Origin: Erysipelotrichaceae bacterium
Lineage (GTDB): Bacteria > Bacillota_I > Bacilli_A > RFN20 > CAG-826
NCBI GenBank assembly: GCA_031271635.1
Contig: JAISVG010000033.1
Coordinates: 1-37,388, forward strand
Length of the DNA stretch: 37,388 nt
Direction: 5' to 3'
Positions 8,128 to 16,700 of this stretch are shown here, one piece after another; position 1 is the stretch's first letter; every line of letters starts with the position of its first letter. Both the position numbers and the translations under genes were made by a program. The notes under the pieces were generated by a model. It had not been told where the DNA came from, did no database searches, and worked only from the letters and a program-made list of their open reading frames with translations.

Positions 8128-9510
8128 TTAAGCGGGTTTTTTCTTCAATTTCGTCTTTAAAGTCGCGATCGCGGTCTTAGTAGCTTCGTCAGCTTTCCAC
8201 ATATTGCTCACTTTTTCAATCGCATTCATCACAGTGGTATGGTGAACCCCGCCAAAGAAGCGTCCGATTTCAACCAAACCGGTATCAAGCATATTACGAA
8301 TTAAATACATTGCCACATGGCGCGCAAGCGCGATTTGAAGCACGCGGCTTTTTCCGACAAGCTGCGAGGGTGAAAAATTATAATAATCAGCAACCTCGTT
8401 AATGATTCGTCTTTCGTCAACCGCGCCTTTATGAGAATTTGATTTCACGCTGTCGATTGCTTCGTGCACAAAATCAAGCGTGATGCGATCGTCTTTTGAT
8501 AATTGCTTAAAGACAGTATAAAAAACCACACGATTAAGAATTGATTCTAAGTCGCGGACGTTATTACGATTGCTTGCCATATATTCTAAGGCGTCATTAT
8601 CGTATTTATCTTCACTTAATCCAGTCGCGCGAATCTTTGATTTTAGGATTTGCACCCCGGTTGGGACGTCAGGCTTTAAAATATTAACTAATAGCCCCGA
8701 ACCAAACCTGGTGGTCAAGCGAGGATGTAATTCTCTTAAGTCATCAGGATGCTTATCACTAGCGAGGATAATTGGCTTATTATCATTGGTGAGATCTTCA
8801 AAAATAGTAAAGAACATTCCCTCAACCGCAGTGTGTTTTTGAAGCATTTGAACATCATCAATTAATAAAACATCAACCCCGCGGAAGTAGTCACGGAACT
8901 TGTTGTGATCGTGATTTTCTTTGTTTTGGAAAAATTTAATACATTCTGAAACAAAATCACTACTAGAAATATATAAAACTTTTAAGTTAGGAGAGTTATC
9001 TTTTAGGTAGTTTCCAATCGCGTTTAGAAGGTGGGTTTTCCCTAAGCCGGCATCAGAGTAAACGAATAACGGGTTATAAAGGCGGTTCTTAATTGAGGCC
9101 ATCATTAAAGCCGCTTGTGAAGCTTCTTTGTTGGAAAGACCAACCACAAAATTTTGGAAAGTAAACTCTGGGCGAATCCTAGCGCTAGGAAAATACGAAT
9201 CATCGTCCGTGGTTTGTTGTTTGGTGGGGGTTGTAAGGACTGGAATATCATCTTCAACAATGAATTTTAAAACAAACTCAGTTTGAAAAACGTCTTTAAT
9301 AAGGTTATTAAGTTCATCTTTAAATTTATTACTGATAATGTTTTTTGCAAGGTTGGTTGAAACGAAGATTGATAGTTCGTTATTTTTAAGGTCATAAATA
9401 AAGGTGTCAGCAAAGAAAAAGTTAAAAGTATCAAATCCGTGGTGTGTTTTAATCCCGTCTAAAACTTGTGACCAATACTGTTCTAGTTCAGGAACTTTGC
9501 TTTTTACCAT
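8128..9510 (-). CDS. dnaA: chromosomal replication initiator DnaA
   Basis: AAA+ initiator that binds DnaA boxes and opens oriC; 460 residues from ATG 9510. Domain I is residues 1-75, a short linker to about 110, then the AAA+ domain with Walker A GLGKTH (155-160) and Walker B VLLIDDVQM, and C-terminal domain IV helix-turn-helix. The frame stays open to 9720 but that stretch is the box-rich origin, so the extension is rejected. The 9510 ATG has no Shine-Dalgarno; it follows TTGTTA-N17-TATTCT by six bases, so the mRNA is predicted leaderless. The domain IV signature, normally GRDHTT, reads GVHHTT (421-426): both the Arg and the base-contacting Asp are replaced. Confidence 0.96.
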   Translation of the reverse strand: MVKSKVPELEQYWSQVLDGIKTHHGFDTFNFFFADTFIYDLKNNELSIFVSTNLAKNIISNKFKDELNNLIKDVFQTEFVLKFIVEDDIPVLTTPTKQQTTDDDSYFPSARIRPEFTFQNFVVGLSNKEASQAALMMASIKNRLYNPLFVYSDAGLGKTHLLNAIGNYLKDNSPNLKVLYISSSDFVSECIKFFQNKENHDHNKFRDYFRGVDVLLIDDVQMLQKHTAVEGMFFTIFEDLTNDNKPIILASDKHPDDLRELHPRLTTRFGSGLLVNILKPDVPTGVQILKSKIRATGLSEDKYDNDALEYMASNRNNVRDLESILNRVVFYTVFKQLSKDDRITLDFVHEAIDSVKSNSHKGAVDERRIINEVADYYNFSPSQLVGKSRVLQIALARHVAMYLIRNMLDTGLVEIGRFFGGVHHTTVMNAIEKVSNMWKADEATKTAIATLKTKLKKKPA

Positions 9511-9516
9511 ATGCAA

Positions 9517-9545
9517 AGAATAGCACATAAAAAAACTATTAACAA
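9517..9545 (-). promoter_or_regulatory. dnaA promoter (extended -10)
   Basis: Minus strand TTGTTA (9545-9540), a 17-base spacer ending in TGC, then TATTCT (9522-9517). The ATG follows after six bases, so transcription would start at the A of the start codon. Confidence 0.55.
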
Positions 9546-9567
9546 CTAATAAAAACCAGAAGTTAAG

Positions 9568-9803
9568 TTTTCCACAAAAAAAAGTCTTGGAAAAGATGAA
9601 TTTATCGTTTAAAACCAGTTTTCCACAAAATAAATATATGGATAAAATGTTAATTCCACAGCAATTGTGGAAAATGGTGATTTTGATAAAATGGTTTTCC
9701 ACATTAAGAAAGTTTTCCACAGCGACTTTAACACAATCAATACATCATATTTTTATAGTTTTCCACATTTCATTTTGTCCAGAAAATAGCGTTTTGTGGA
9801 AAA
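9568..9803. other. replication origin oriC, DnaA-box cluster
   Basis: About 240 AT-rich bases upstream of dnaA hold TTTTCCACA on the plus strand at 9568, 9619, 9695, 9713 and 9759, and its complement TGTGGAAAA at 9666 and 9795, plus TATGGATAA (TTATCCATA on the minus strand) at 9637. Seven sites share the same one-base difference from TTATCCACA. Box density, position beside dnaA and the change of gene direction on either side mark this as oriC. No coding sequence is needed to explain the conservation. Confidence 0.85.
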
Positions 9804-9806
9804 CAA

Positions 9807-9912
9807 AAAGGCCTCGATAACACTCTAAGAACCACCTCTTACATCAAAGAAATTTTGAAGAAATCCTAAGACTAGATAAAAAAACAAGAGATTATAAAAA
9901 AGCGAGGCCTTT
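9807..9912. repeat. long-loop inverted repeat at the origin edge
   Basis: AAAGGCCTCG (9807-9816) and CGAGGCCTTT (9903-9912) are exact 10-base inverted repeats 86 bases apart. On the minus strand the distal arm is followed by TTTTTGTTTT, so it could form a second terminator for the surface-protein gene just before the origin. Confidence 0.6.
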
Positions 9913-9934
9913 AATGATTGCTAAGAATCCCGCT
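9895..9934 (-). terminator. likely terminator of the surface-protein gene
   Basis: Minus strand AGCGGG (9934-9929) can pair with CTCGCT (9906-9901), one G-U pair, followed by six T. It lies 20 bases after the stop at 9954. Confidence 0.5.
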
Positions 9935-9953
9935 TAACGTTTGCATAACATTC

Positions 9954-11537
9954 TTAAATAAGACGCTTTCTTCTAAAAACGAAGAAAGAAACCGCCAGCG
10001 ACGAAGCAAGGGAGGCGGCGATGACGGTAATCACAATCGCGGTGTTTTCTTCATTCATAATGAGACTAATTTGTGAAGCCGCGTTTGTATACATTCCCCA
10101 CATAGCATCGTGTTTTTCTTGAAGACTAACAAGATAAGACGTACCTCTAACTTGAAGATAGTTGGTATGGGTTTCAGGGTAATCATAGAACTCTTCTTGT
10201 AATGATCCGGTGAATTTTGGTGTTCCAGAACCTTCTTGGTAAAGGTAGGTGGTGTTTACGGTGCCGTAATCTCCATAACCGTTATGGACATCAGAATCGC
10301 AAGTAAAGTAAGCTTCCAATACTTTTACTAAAAAGGCATCGCTAGTAGCAGAAGCCGCTCCTAGAAAGACAGTAGAATTAGCGGTGTTGCTATTAATTAC
10401 GTGGATCAAGTTATTATTAATGGCACCAAAAGTCTGGTAAGTCATTTCCATTGTTGCGACTTGAAAGGCTCCATCAGCATTGTAGCGCTTAAATTGGTAT
10501 GTAAAACTACTTTCATGAATGGCAGCATGAGGGATGTCAAATACCACATACCAAATATCATCAGCGGCGTTATGAAGATAAGTGGTCGGGAATACTTCGC
10601 GATCAACAGTGCTTGACCAGTAGTGGAATTTAGTAATGTGGGTTGAATCGGACCAAACATTACGATTGACAAAGAAACGAACATAGTCTGAGGTCATTGG
10701 TAGCGGTTCCCAACTGACACTTTTGTTTTGTCCAGCAGCACCGCTTCCAACAATTGCGTATGCATGATCATAGATAACATTATTAATGTTTGGGGTTTGG
10801 TTTGTAGTTCCTCCAGCATTATTATGAAAAATCACTTTTGAAAGATACATGTCATTTAGAATCGGAACTTCTACTTCAAAAAGGCCAGCAAACTTACTTG
10901 AAGCGGTGGCCTGAACTCCAGGCCAGCCTCCAGCAAAGACGTTATTGATTGTATGAATTGGTGCAGAGGCCGAATCCTTAGATTCTTGATAGTAATGAAC
11001 ATAAGGGGCGGAAGTAGTCGACCAGCCGGAGGCGGCATCAACTTTCACGTAAATGGTTTTAGTGTCTTTCCAGTTTACGGTTTCAAAATCACGTTCTTGA
11101 TAGGTTGAGCCAGAATAATTTTTAAGACGAAAATAATTGGTTCCATCTCGGACATCAGCAGCGCCGACCCAGAGCATTTGATTCTGATTAGAGCCACGGT
11201 TATAAACATAGAATCTAAAACCGGCATTGTTATTATTGAGGACGGCATTTGGAACATCGTAGTACCAAAGGGTATCGCTGATTTTATTAGCAAAATATTC
11301 TTGATCAGCTGACCCCGTCCAAATATGAATATGGGTTTCATCAGCAATCCACCAACCTAGTGAGGATCCGATTTCGGCTTTATCTAAGAAAAATCTTCTT
11401 GTGTTTGCCGTTTCTGCTGGCAAAGTCGCCTTGGTTTCGACGATACTATTGTCAGGATGCTGAATTAATAGCACCGACCCTAATAACATTAAAACCGATA
11501 ATCCAAAGAAAGCTGGTATTAAATTTCTCTTGCTCAT
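9954..11537 (-). CDS. surface protein with tandem starch-binding-like (CBM26-type) modules
   Basis: 527 residues with an N-terminal hydrophobic signal/anchor (about 5-26), a long extracellular part and a C-terminal membrane helix (about 498-520) followed by FRRKRLI, so it should be held outside the cell by its tail. Residues 160-258 match the CBM26 starch-binding pattern: VDAASGW, APYVHYYQ, GGWPGVQA, KVIFHNN, NQTPN. Residues 47-150 and 286-395 resemble each other (RRFFLDK/VRFFVNR, THIHIW/THITKFHYW, LWYYDVP/IWYVVFDIP) and look like related modules. No catalytic domain is seen, so binding of an alpha-glucan is the best guess. The start has no Shine-Dalgarno but follows TAAAAT by seven bases. 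It is an accessory gene lodged between oriC and rpmH and reads towards the origin. Confidence 0.8.
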   Translation of the reverse strand: MSKRNLIPAFFGLSVLMLLGSVLLIQHPDNSIVETKATLPAETANTRRFFLDKAEIGSSLGWWIADETHIHIWTGSADQEYFANKISDTLWYYDVPNAVLNNNNAGFRFYVYNRGSNQNQMLWVGAADVRDGTNYFRLKNYSGSTYQERDFETVNWKDTKTIYVKVDAASGWSTTSAPYVHYYQESKDSASAPIHTINNVFAGGWPGVQATASSKFAGLFEVEVPILNDMYLSKVIFHNNAGGTTNQTPNINNVIYDHAYAIVGSGAAGQNKSVSWEPLPMTSDYVRFFVNRNVWSDSTHITKFHYWSSTVDREVFPTTYLHNAADDIWYVVFDIPHAAIHESSFTYQFKRYNADGAFQVATMEMTYQTFGAINNNLIHVINSNTANSTVFLGAASATSDAFLVKVLEAYFTCDSDVHNGYGDYGTVNTTYLYQEGSGTPKFTGSLQEEFYDYPETHTNYLQVRGTSYLVSLQEKHDAMWGMYTNAASQISLIMNEENTAIVITVIAASLASSLAVSFFVFRRKRLI

Positions 11538-11657
11538 TAAGCAAATTTTATTTTATTTATGCGGCTTTGTAAACCCTTTTATGCGAAAAAATCGATTTTT
11601 TTATTAGTAGCATATGAGTTTTTATCAAAAAGATAAAGCATTTTTACCCCACTAAAT

Positions 11658-11687
11658 TGTAGTTTACTCACCCCTTTGTGAACTACA
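11658..11687. repeat. hairpin in the rpmH upstream region
   Basis: TGTAGTTTAC (11658-11667) and GTGAACTACA (11678-11687) pair over ten bases (one G-U) with a 10-base loop, flanked by AAAT and TTTT. The 354-base gap from 11538 to 11891 otherwise holds only the rpmH promoter; I see no gene in it. Confidence 0.55.
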
Positions 11688-11832
11688 TTTTGAGCAGGAT
11701 TGCTTGTTAAAATGATGACTATATAAGAGGTTTTAAGGAAACTTTATTTCTATAAACGCTTCTTTTTACGAAATAAAGGTCTTATTTTTAAAAATAACGA
11801 AAGAGTTTTTTCTTGATTGTTGCCTGTAAGGT

Positions 11833-11861
11833 TTGACACGTATATAGTAAAACTATATAAT
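11833..11861 (+). promoter_or_regulatory. consensus sigma-A promoter of the rpmH operon
   Basis: TTGACA (11833-11838), exactly 17 bases, TATAAT (11856-11861). Both hexamers are perfect. It drives rpmH and probably the overlapping genes to rsmA. Confidence 0.9.
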
Positions 11862-11891
11862 TAATTAGCATATATTCGCGAGGTACAAATT

Positions 11892-12026
11892 ATGAAAAGA
11901 ACATATCAACCCAGTAAAAGAAAACATTCAAACGTCAGCGGCTTTCGTGCTCGAATGGCGACCGCCAATGGGAGAAACACCATAGCAAGAAGACGCGCTA
12001 AAGGAAGAGCAGCGGTTTCGGCTTAG
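11892..12026 (+). CDS. rpmH: 50S ribosomal protein L34
   Basis: 44 residues, very basic, with the L34 signature MKRTYQPSKRKHSNVSGFRA followed by RMATANGRNTIARRRAKGR. L34 is part of the large ribosomal subunit. It has a perfect promoter upstream and a GAGG-like Shine-Dalgarno, and rnpA follows after three bases. The neighbour order rpmH-rnpA-yidC-jag-mnmE is the universal origin-side cluster of Bacillota. Confidence 0.97.
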   Translation: MKRTYQPSKRKHSNVSGFRARMATANGRNTIARRRAKGRAAVSA

Positions 12027-12029
12027 GAA

Positions 12030-12359
12030 ATGAAAGTTTATTATCGCTTAAGAAGAAATCAAGACTTTAATCTCATTATTAAAACTGGAAATCGAACCGA
12101 GACCAACATCGCTACTATCTATCATCAAGAAAACGGTCTCTCTCATCTAAGAATTGGACTAGTTACCAGTAAGAAAATCGGAAACGCGGTTCTTCGTAAT
12201 AAAGTAAGAAGACAACTACGGGCCATGCTCCAAGACTTAAAACTTAATTACCCCTTCGATATTGTCATTAAAGTTAAAGAGCCATACTTGAATAATTCTT
12301 ATTCCGATAACGAAACGATTATTAACGAAACATTGCAAAGGATCATTAATCATGAATAA
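12030..12359 (+). CDS. rnpA: ribonuclease P protein component
   Basis: Protein subunit that helps the RNase P RNA remove 5' leaders from pre-tRNA. 109 residues, with the N-terminal YYRLRRNQDF start and the RNR helix motif (LRNKVRRQLR, residues 55-64), the basic surface that contacts RNA. The ATG starts three bases after the rpmH stop and the end overlaps yidC by eight bases, so the three are translationally coupled. Confidence 0.96.
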   Translation: MKVYYRLRRNQDFNLIIKTGNRTETNIATIYHQENGLSHLRIGLVTSKKIGNAVLRNKVRRQLRAMLQDLKLNYPFDIVIKVKEPYLNNSYSDNETIINETLQRIINHE

Positions 12360-13935
12360 AACAAAAAAAACTCTGACTCTAGTTAGTATTACGCTTGGCG
12401 CCTTGCTGGTTCTTAGTGGCTGTACCCAGAATTTCTGCAGCGAAAAAGATTTAGCACATATCTCATTCTTGCTTGATGAAGGCGTGAGTACATACATCTC
12501 ACAAGATGAGTTTAATAAGCTTGATGCTGAAGAACAAGCGACTTACCATACCTTAAATTTTGATACTAATGCGAACGCAACAGTTTATACTAATGTTGCC
12601 TTTGAAAATAATCCTACTTTAAAAGAAGTAATGGATATGGTTACATCATACGGAAGCTGGAATCCATCGCTTCGTTTCTGGGAACAGATTGACCATTTAA
12701 CGTTGATGGCAGCGATTAAGGCTTTTAATGACGAATATACTCAAACAAAAGGAGTTAGTGATTTAGTCTTTATTTTTACTGATGCGACGAGTGAATATTA
12801 TAACGGCGATACTCGTAGTAAACTCGCGCTCGATACTGGTTCAAAATTAGTTCCTATTTTACAAGAATATGGTTACCAAAAGTTTTATGGGCCAGAAGGA
12901 ATTCGTTTTGGAAATCTTGAAACCTGGATTAATACCCTCAAAGTATCGCTTGGAACAGCGGAAACGCCGAACGCAGATTTCATGAATATTTATAAAAGTT
13001 CGATTACAAATAAAGCTAATCAAATTAGAACCTGCATTGCTACTAAAGATGGTTATTATGCTAACTTTGGTCCTAATAATGTTGCGGTTAAGATTTCAAC
13101 CAAAGATTGGTCTTATGCTTGGGAAAAAGGAGTGATTGAAGGTCTATTAGTTTATCCAATCGCGTGGCTTGTTGATTCAATGTCTTTTGCTTTCGGCGCA
13201 GGCGGCTGGGGTCAACTCTTAGCGATCTTTTTAATGACGCTTATTATTCGTGGTCTCTTACAAGCTATTACTTTTAAAGCGACAAGATCACAGGCAAAAA
13301 TGACACAACTGCAACCAGAAATTGCGAGACTACAAGAAAAGTATCCGAACGCCAATACAAATAAATACGAAAAACAACGTCTCTCACAAGAACAACTAGC
13401 GCTTTATAAGAAGAATGGAATTAATATGTTTGCACCGTTTCTAGTAATGATCGTGCAGTTCCCAATCTTTATTGCGGTTTGGGGCGCTTTTAATGGAGCT
13501 TCAGTTTTAGCTAGTGACACCGTCATGGGATTAAGACTAAGCGATACTATTTCGCAAGTAATTACGAACTGGTCAAACTGGGGCACCGGGGCGAACGGGC
13601 TTTGGGTGGCGGTTTCGCTATTTGTGTTAATGTCAGTGGCCCAATTCCTCCAAATGTGGATTCCTCAAAGAATACAAAAGAAGAACAACGAAAAAGTGGC
13701 ACGTCTTGCAGCAAATCCTGCGAAAAAGTCACAAGCTAATCAGATGAAGATTGTTCAATATATCATGATTGCTGTTATTATTTTCATGGGCTTTACTCTT
13801 CCAAGCGCGATGGGCTTCTACTGGCTTATTAGTGCTCTCATCTCTTTAGGGATTAGTTTATTAATTCAAAAATTAATTGCTCGGGGATCGAAAAACAAAA
13901 ACAACAAAACGAAAGTGAGGACGATAAAAAGATGA
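12352..13935 (+). CDS. yidC: membrane protein insertase YidC (lipoprotein form)
   Basis: Inserts and folds membrane proteins with or without SecYEG. 527 residues. The N-terminus is a lipoprotein signal peptide with lipobox LSGC (Cys about 24), as in Gram-positive YidC/SpoIIIJ. A roughly 230-residue extracytoplasmic region follows, longer than in Bacillus, and then the Oxa1 core from about residue 265: a helix with the conserved Arg (TLIIRGLLQAITFKATRSQ), a cytoplasmic hairpin, and helices around FAPFLVMIVQFPIFIAVWGAF. The tail is strongly basic. It overlaps rnpA and, by ATGA, khpB/jag. TGA is its stop codon, which supports the standard code. Confidence 0.95.
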   Translation: MNKTKKTLTLVSITLGALLVLSGCTQNFCSEKDLAHISFLLDEGVSTYISQDEFNKLDAEEQATYHTLNFDTNANATVYTNVAFENNPTLKEVMDMVTSYGSWNPSLRFWEQIDHLTLMAAIKAFNDEYTQTKGVSDLVFIFTDATSEYYNGDTRSKLALDTGSKLVPILQEYGYQKFYGPEGIRFGNLETWINTLKVSLGTAETPNADFMNIYKSSITNKANQIRTCIATKDGYYANFGPNNVAVKISTKDWSYAWEKGVIEGLLVYPIAWLVDSMSFAFGAGGWGQLLAIFLMTLIIRGLLQAITFKATRSQAKMTQLQPEIARLQEKYPNANTNKYEKQRLSQEQLALYKKNGINMFAPFLVMIVQFPIFIAVWGAFNGASVLASDTVMGLRLSDTISQVITNWSNWGTGANGLWVAVSLFVLMSVAQFLQMWIPQRIQKKNNEKVARLAANPAKKSQANQMKIVQYIMIAVIIFMGFTLPSAMGFYWLISALISLGISLLIQKLIARGSKNKNNKTKVRTIKR

Positions 13936-14543
13936 AAAAAGTGTATTTAGGAAAAACCCTTGATGATGCTATCGCGGCTGCGGCACACGAAAAAGGCATT
14001 GATGTTAGTGAGGTTATTTATCTTCAACTTGAAGACAAAAAAGGTTTCCTTGGTCTTTCTAGTAAAGCCCAAATCGAAGTTTATGAGATGGAAGATGTCT
14101 TGAAGTATTTAGAACTTTACCTAACAAGAATTATTGAAGCATATGGTATCGGAATTGAACTCGTCAGCGCTTCTTATGAGCACGAAGTTATTAATGTGGA
14201 TATTGATACCGTTCATAATTCAGTATTAATCGGGGCGCATGGCGATACTTTAAAAGCTTTAAACGATGTGGCACGACACGCTTTAAATGCGACTTTCCAT
14301 CGTCATTTTAGAGTTTTATTAAATGTTTCTGATTATAAGTTTCGCCGTTACAATAAGATTATTAATCTCGCCAAAAAACTTGCTGGCGAAGTAGTAAAGA
14401 CGAAAACCGATATTTCACTTGATGGAATGTCAAGCGATGAAAGAAGAGTGATCCATAACGAATTATCAACCATGGAACATATTAAGACAGAATCAACCGG
14501 ACAAGGGAAAGAAAGACATATTGTAATTAAGTACGTCGAATAA
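13932..14543 (+). CDS. jag: RNA-binding protein KhpB/Jag
   Basis: 203 residues in three parts: an N-terminal Jag domain (1-50, with KKGFLGLSSKAQIEVYE), a KH domain with the GAHG loop (101-104), and an R3H domain (about 140-203, SSDERRVIHNEL). KhpB binds RNA with KhpA and influences cell elongation in streptococci. Its role in this organism is not shown. It overlaps yidC by ATGA and mnmE follows after four bases. Confidence 0.93.
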   Translation: MKKVYLGKTLDDAIAAAAHEKGIDVSEVIYLQLEDKKGFLGLSSKAQIEVYEMEDVLKYLELYLTRIIEAYGIGIELVSASYEHEVINVDIDTVHNSVLIGAHGDTLKALNDVARHALNATFHRHFRVLLNVSDYKFRRYNKIINLAKKLAGEVVKTKTDISLDGMSSDERRVIHNELSTMEHIKTESTGQGKERHIVIKYVE

Positions 14544-14547
14544 AAAC

Positions 14548-15867
14548 ATGAATGCACCGATTATTGCTTTGGCCACCCCACCAATTAAAAGCGCTTTGGC
14601 AATAATCCGGTTATCGGGCCGAGATGTAATTTCATTGACTCAAGAATTTTTAGGAATCTCTTTTAAAACAGAAGCAAAAACCATGATTAAACATGGCTTT
14701 TTTTCTTTCAATCATCAGAAGCTTGATGAAGTGGTGGTGCTTTTCTATTTTGCTCCTTATTCATTTACGGGCGAAGATGTCGTGGAACTTATCACTCATG
14801 GTTCAATGATTATTGTCCATGAAATCATTAATGCTTATTTAAGTAAGGGAGTCACTTTAGCTAAACGAGGTGAGTTTTCCTTAAGAGCTTTTTTAAATCA
14901 TAAGATTGATTTACTCCAAGCGGAAGCAATTAATGATTTAATTAATGCTACTACTCCAAGTAGTAAGCGTTTAGCACTTGAGAGTCTTGAAGGCATTCCA
15001 AGCCAGCAACTAGTAACGCTAAAAGACGAACTCGAAACAACCCTTGCGCGGCTTGAAGTCGCAATTGACTTTTCAGAATATCGTCATCTGACGGAAGTTA
15101 ACATTCAAGAACAAAAAGCGGTTATTTTAAGAATAAGAGAGCAATTTAAGAAGATTTATCAAGTAGGCCAAAAACAAAAGCTGATTAAAGACGGAGTTAA
15201 GGTGGCGATTTTAGGACGTCCTAATGCTGGAAAATCATCTTTACTCAACGCTTTACTTAATAAGGATCGTGCGATTGTTTCTAGTGTTCCAGGAACGACA
15301 CGAGATACGATTGAGGATAGTGTTATTATTAACGGGATTAAATACACCTTTATTGATACTGCTGGGCTTAGAGATAGCAGCGACTTTATCGAAAAAGAAG
15401 GCGTGAAACGAACCTATAAGACTTTAAAGGAAGTGGATTTAATCATCTATTTATATGAGCAAACAGCTGATCATGAAGTCCCTTTAACCATTAAGCAGAG
15501 CAAAAAACCGCTAATTGTGGTGGTGAACAAGGCTGATTTAGTAAGAGATAAAATTAAGGATACTTTATACGTTACGGCAATCAAAAAACACATCAAACCT
15601 TTGATTAATAAAATGGAAGAAGTTTTAAGTCTTGATGTTTCTTTAAATGAAAACACCGTGGTTAATTCTTTTGAAGGGTTAAGCATCGTAAGAAGGATTA
15701 TTATGGTTTTAGGAAAGACCATAACTTCGTTTAATAAACAATTACCGCTTGAAATCGCTTTGATTCCGCTTCAAGAAGCCTATGCCTTGATGTTAGAACT
15801 ATTAGGACAAAGATTTAATCGCGATCTAACTGAAGCGGTTTTTTCACGGTTTTGTGTGGGGAAATAG
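14548..15867 (+). CDS. mnmE: tRNA modification GTPase MnmE
   Basis: With MnmG it makes the (carboxymethyl)aminomethyl modification at wobble U34 of several tRNAs. 439 residues: N-terminal tetrahydrofolate-binding domain (IALATPPIKSALAIIRLSG), helical domain, and an inserted G domain with P-loop GRPNAGKSS (223-231), switch DTAGLRD and NKAD. It ends with the conserved FCVGK tail whose Cys is needed for the reaction. Length and motifs are normal. Confidence 0.97.
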   Translation: MNAPIIALATPPIKSALAIIRLSGRDVISLTQEFLGISFKTEAKTMIKHGFFSFNHQKLDEVVVLFYFAPYSFTGEDVVELITHGSMIIVHEIINAYLSKGVTLAKRGEFSLRAFLNHKIDLLQAEAINDLINATTPSSKRLALESLEGIPSQQLVTLKDELETTLARLEVAIDFSEYRHLTEVNIQEQKAVILRIREQFKKIYQVGQKQKLIKDGVKVAILGRPNAGKSSLLNALLNKDRAIVSSVPGTTRDTIEDSVIINGIKYTFIDTAGLRDSSDFIEKEGVKRTYKTLKEVDLIIYLYEQTADHEVPLTIKQSKKPLIVVVNKADLVRDKIKDTLYVTAIKKHIKPLINKMEEVLSLDVSLNENTVVNSFEGLSIVRRIIMVLGKTITSFNKQLPLEIALIPLQEAYALMLELLGQRFNRDLTEAVFSRFCVGK

Positions 15868-15869
15868 TA

Positions 15870-16700
15870 ATGTTTGATACCCATACCCATTTAAATCATC
15901 CAGAGCTTTTGAAGCGTTTGGATGCTGAGATTCAAGACATTAAAAAGGCCGGAGTTAATTATCTTTTGGTGCCAGGATATGATCTTGCTAGTTCTAAACA
16001 GGCGCTTGAAATTACAAAGCAAGATCCAGATATTTATTGTTCGATTGGAATCCATCCTTATGATGTGGTTAAAAACTATTATCAGTTCGCAAAGCATCAA
16101 AAGATTGAAGCACAAAGGGTAAGTCAGTTTATCGATTATTTAAAACAAGAATTAACAAAGCTTTTATCCCTTGGCGGGGCTAAGATTAAAGCTATTGGTG
16201 AGATTGGTCTTGATTTTCACTGGAATAAAGAGTCAGAGGAACGAGAACTACAACTCACCGTGTTTCGAGCTTTGATTGCTTTTGCCATTTCCGTAAAACT
16301 ACCAGTCATCGTTCACTCACGTGACGCAGGAGAAGAGACGTATAATATCATTAAGGAATACACAGCACAGACATCATTTATCATGCATTGCTATAGCTAT
16401 GATGAGATAATGGTGCAGCAATTCTTGAGTTTAGATTGTTATATTGCGGTAGGCGGAGTAATCACATACAAGAGCGCGGCCCTCCTAAAACAAGCTATCC
16501 TCAAAGTACCACTTAAGCGGTTACTATTAGAGACTGATGCCCCATACCTTACTCCGATGCCGTTTCGAGGCCAAACGAACTCAAGTAAATACTTGCCACT
16601 AATTGTAACAGCACTAAGCACGTTATTAAACCGTCCCGAAACAGTGATCAAACAGGAAACAACGACGAATGCCAAAAGAGTCTTTAAAATATCATCTTGA
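15870..16700 (+). CDS. tatD: TatD-family metal-dependent deoxyribonuclease
   Basis: Predicted hydrolase with a TIM-barrel metal site; TatD enzymes act as 3'-5' DNA exonucleases. From ATG 15870 it has 276 residues starting MFDTHTHLNH (first two His ligands), with GEIGLDFHW, VIVHSRDA, a HCYS His ligand and the catalytic LLETDAPYLTP. I prefer 15870 over the frame opening at 15852 because that upstream part lies inside mnmE and TatD proteins begin with this HxH motif. It ends in TGA inside rnmV, overlapping it by 32 bases. Confidence 0.92.
   Translation: MFDTHTHLNHPELLKRLDAEIQDIKKAGVNYLLVPGYDLASSKQALEITKQDPDIYCSIGIHPYDVVKNYYQFAKHQKIEAQRVSQFIDYLKQELTKLLSLGGAKIKAIGEIGLDFHWNKESEERELQLTVFRALIAFAISVKLPVIVHSRDAGEETYNIIKEYTAQTSFIMHCYSYDEIMVQQFLSLDCYIAVGGVITYKSAALLKQAILKVPLKRLLLETDAPYLTPMPFRGQTNSSKYLPLIVTALSTLLNRPETVIKQETTTNAKRVFKISS

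Noticed and set aside
9511..9720. Longer DnaA N-terminus
   Set aside because: The 70 extra codons encode Cys/Phe-rich sequence unlike DnaA and overlap the DnaA-box cluster and the dnaA promoter.
9481..9800. T-box or riboswitch before dnaA
   Set aside because: No conserved aptamer elements; the repeats are DnaA boxes.
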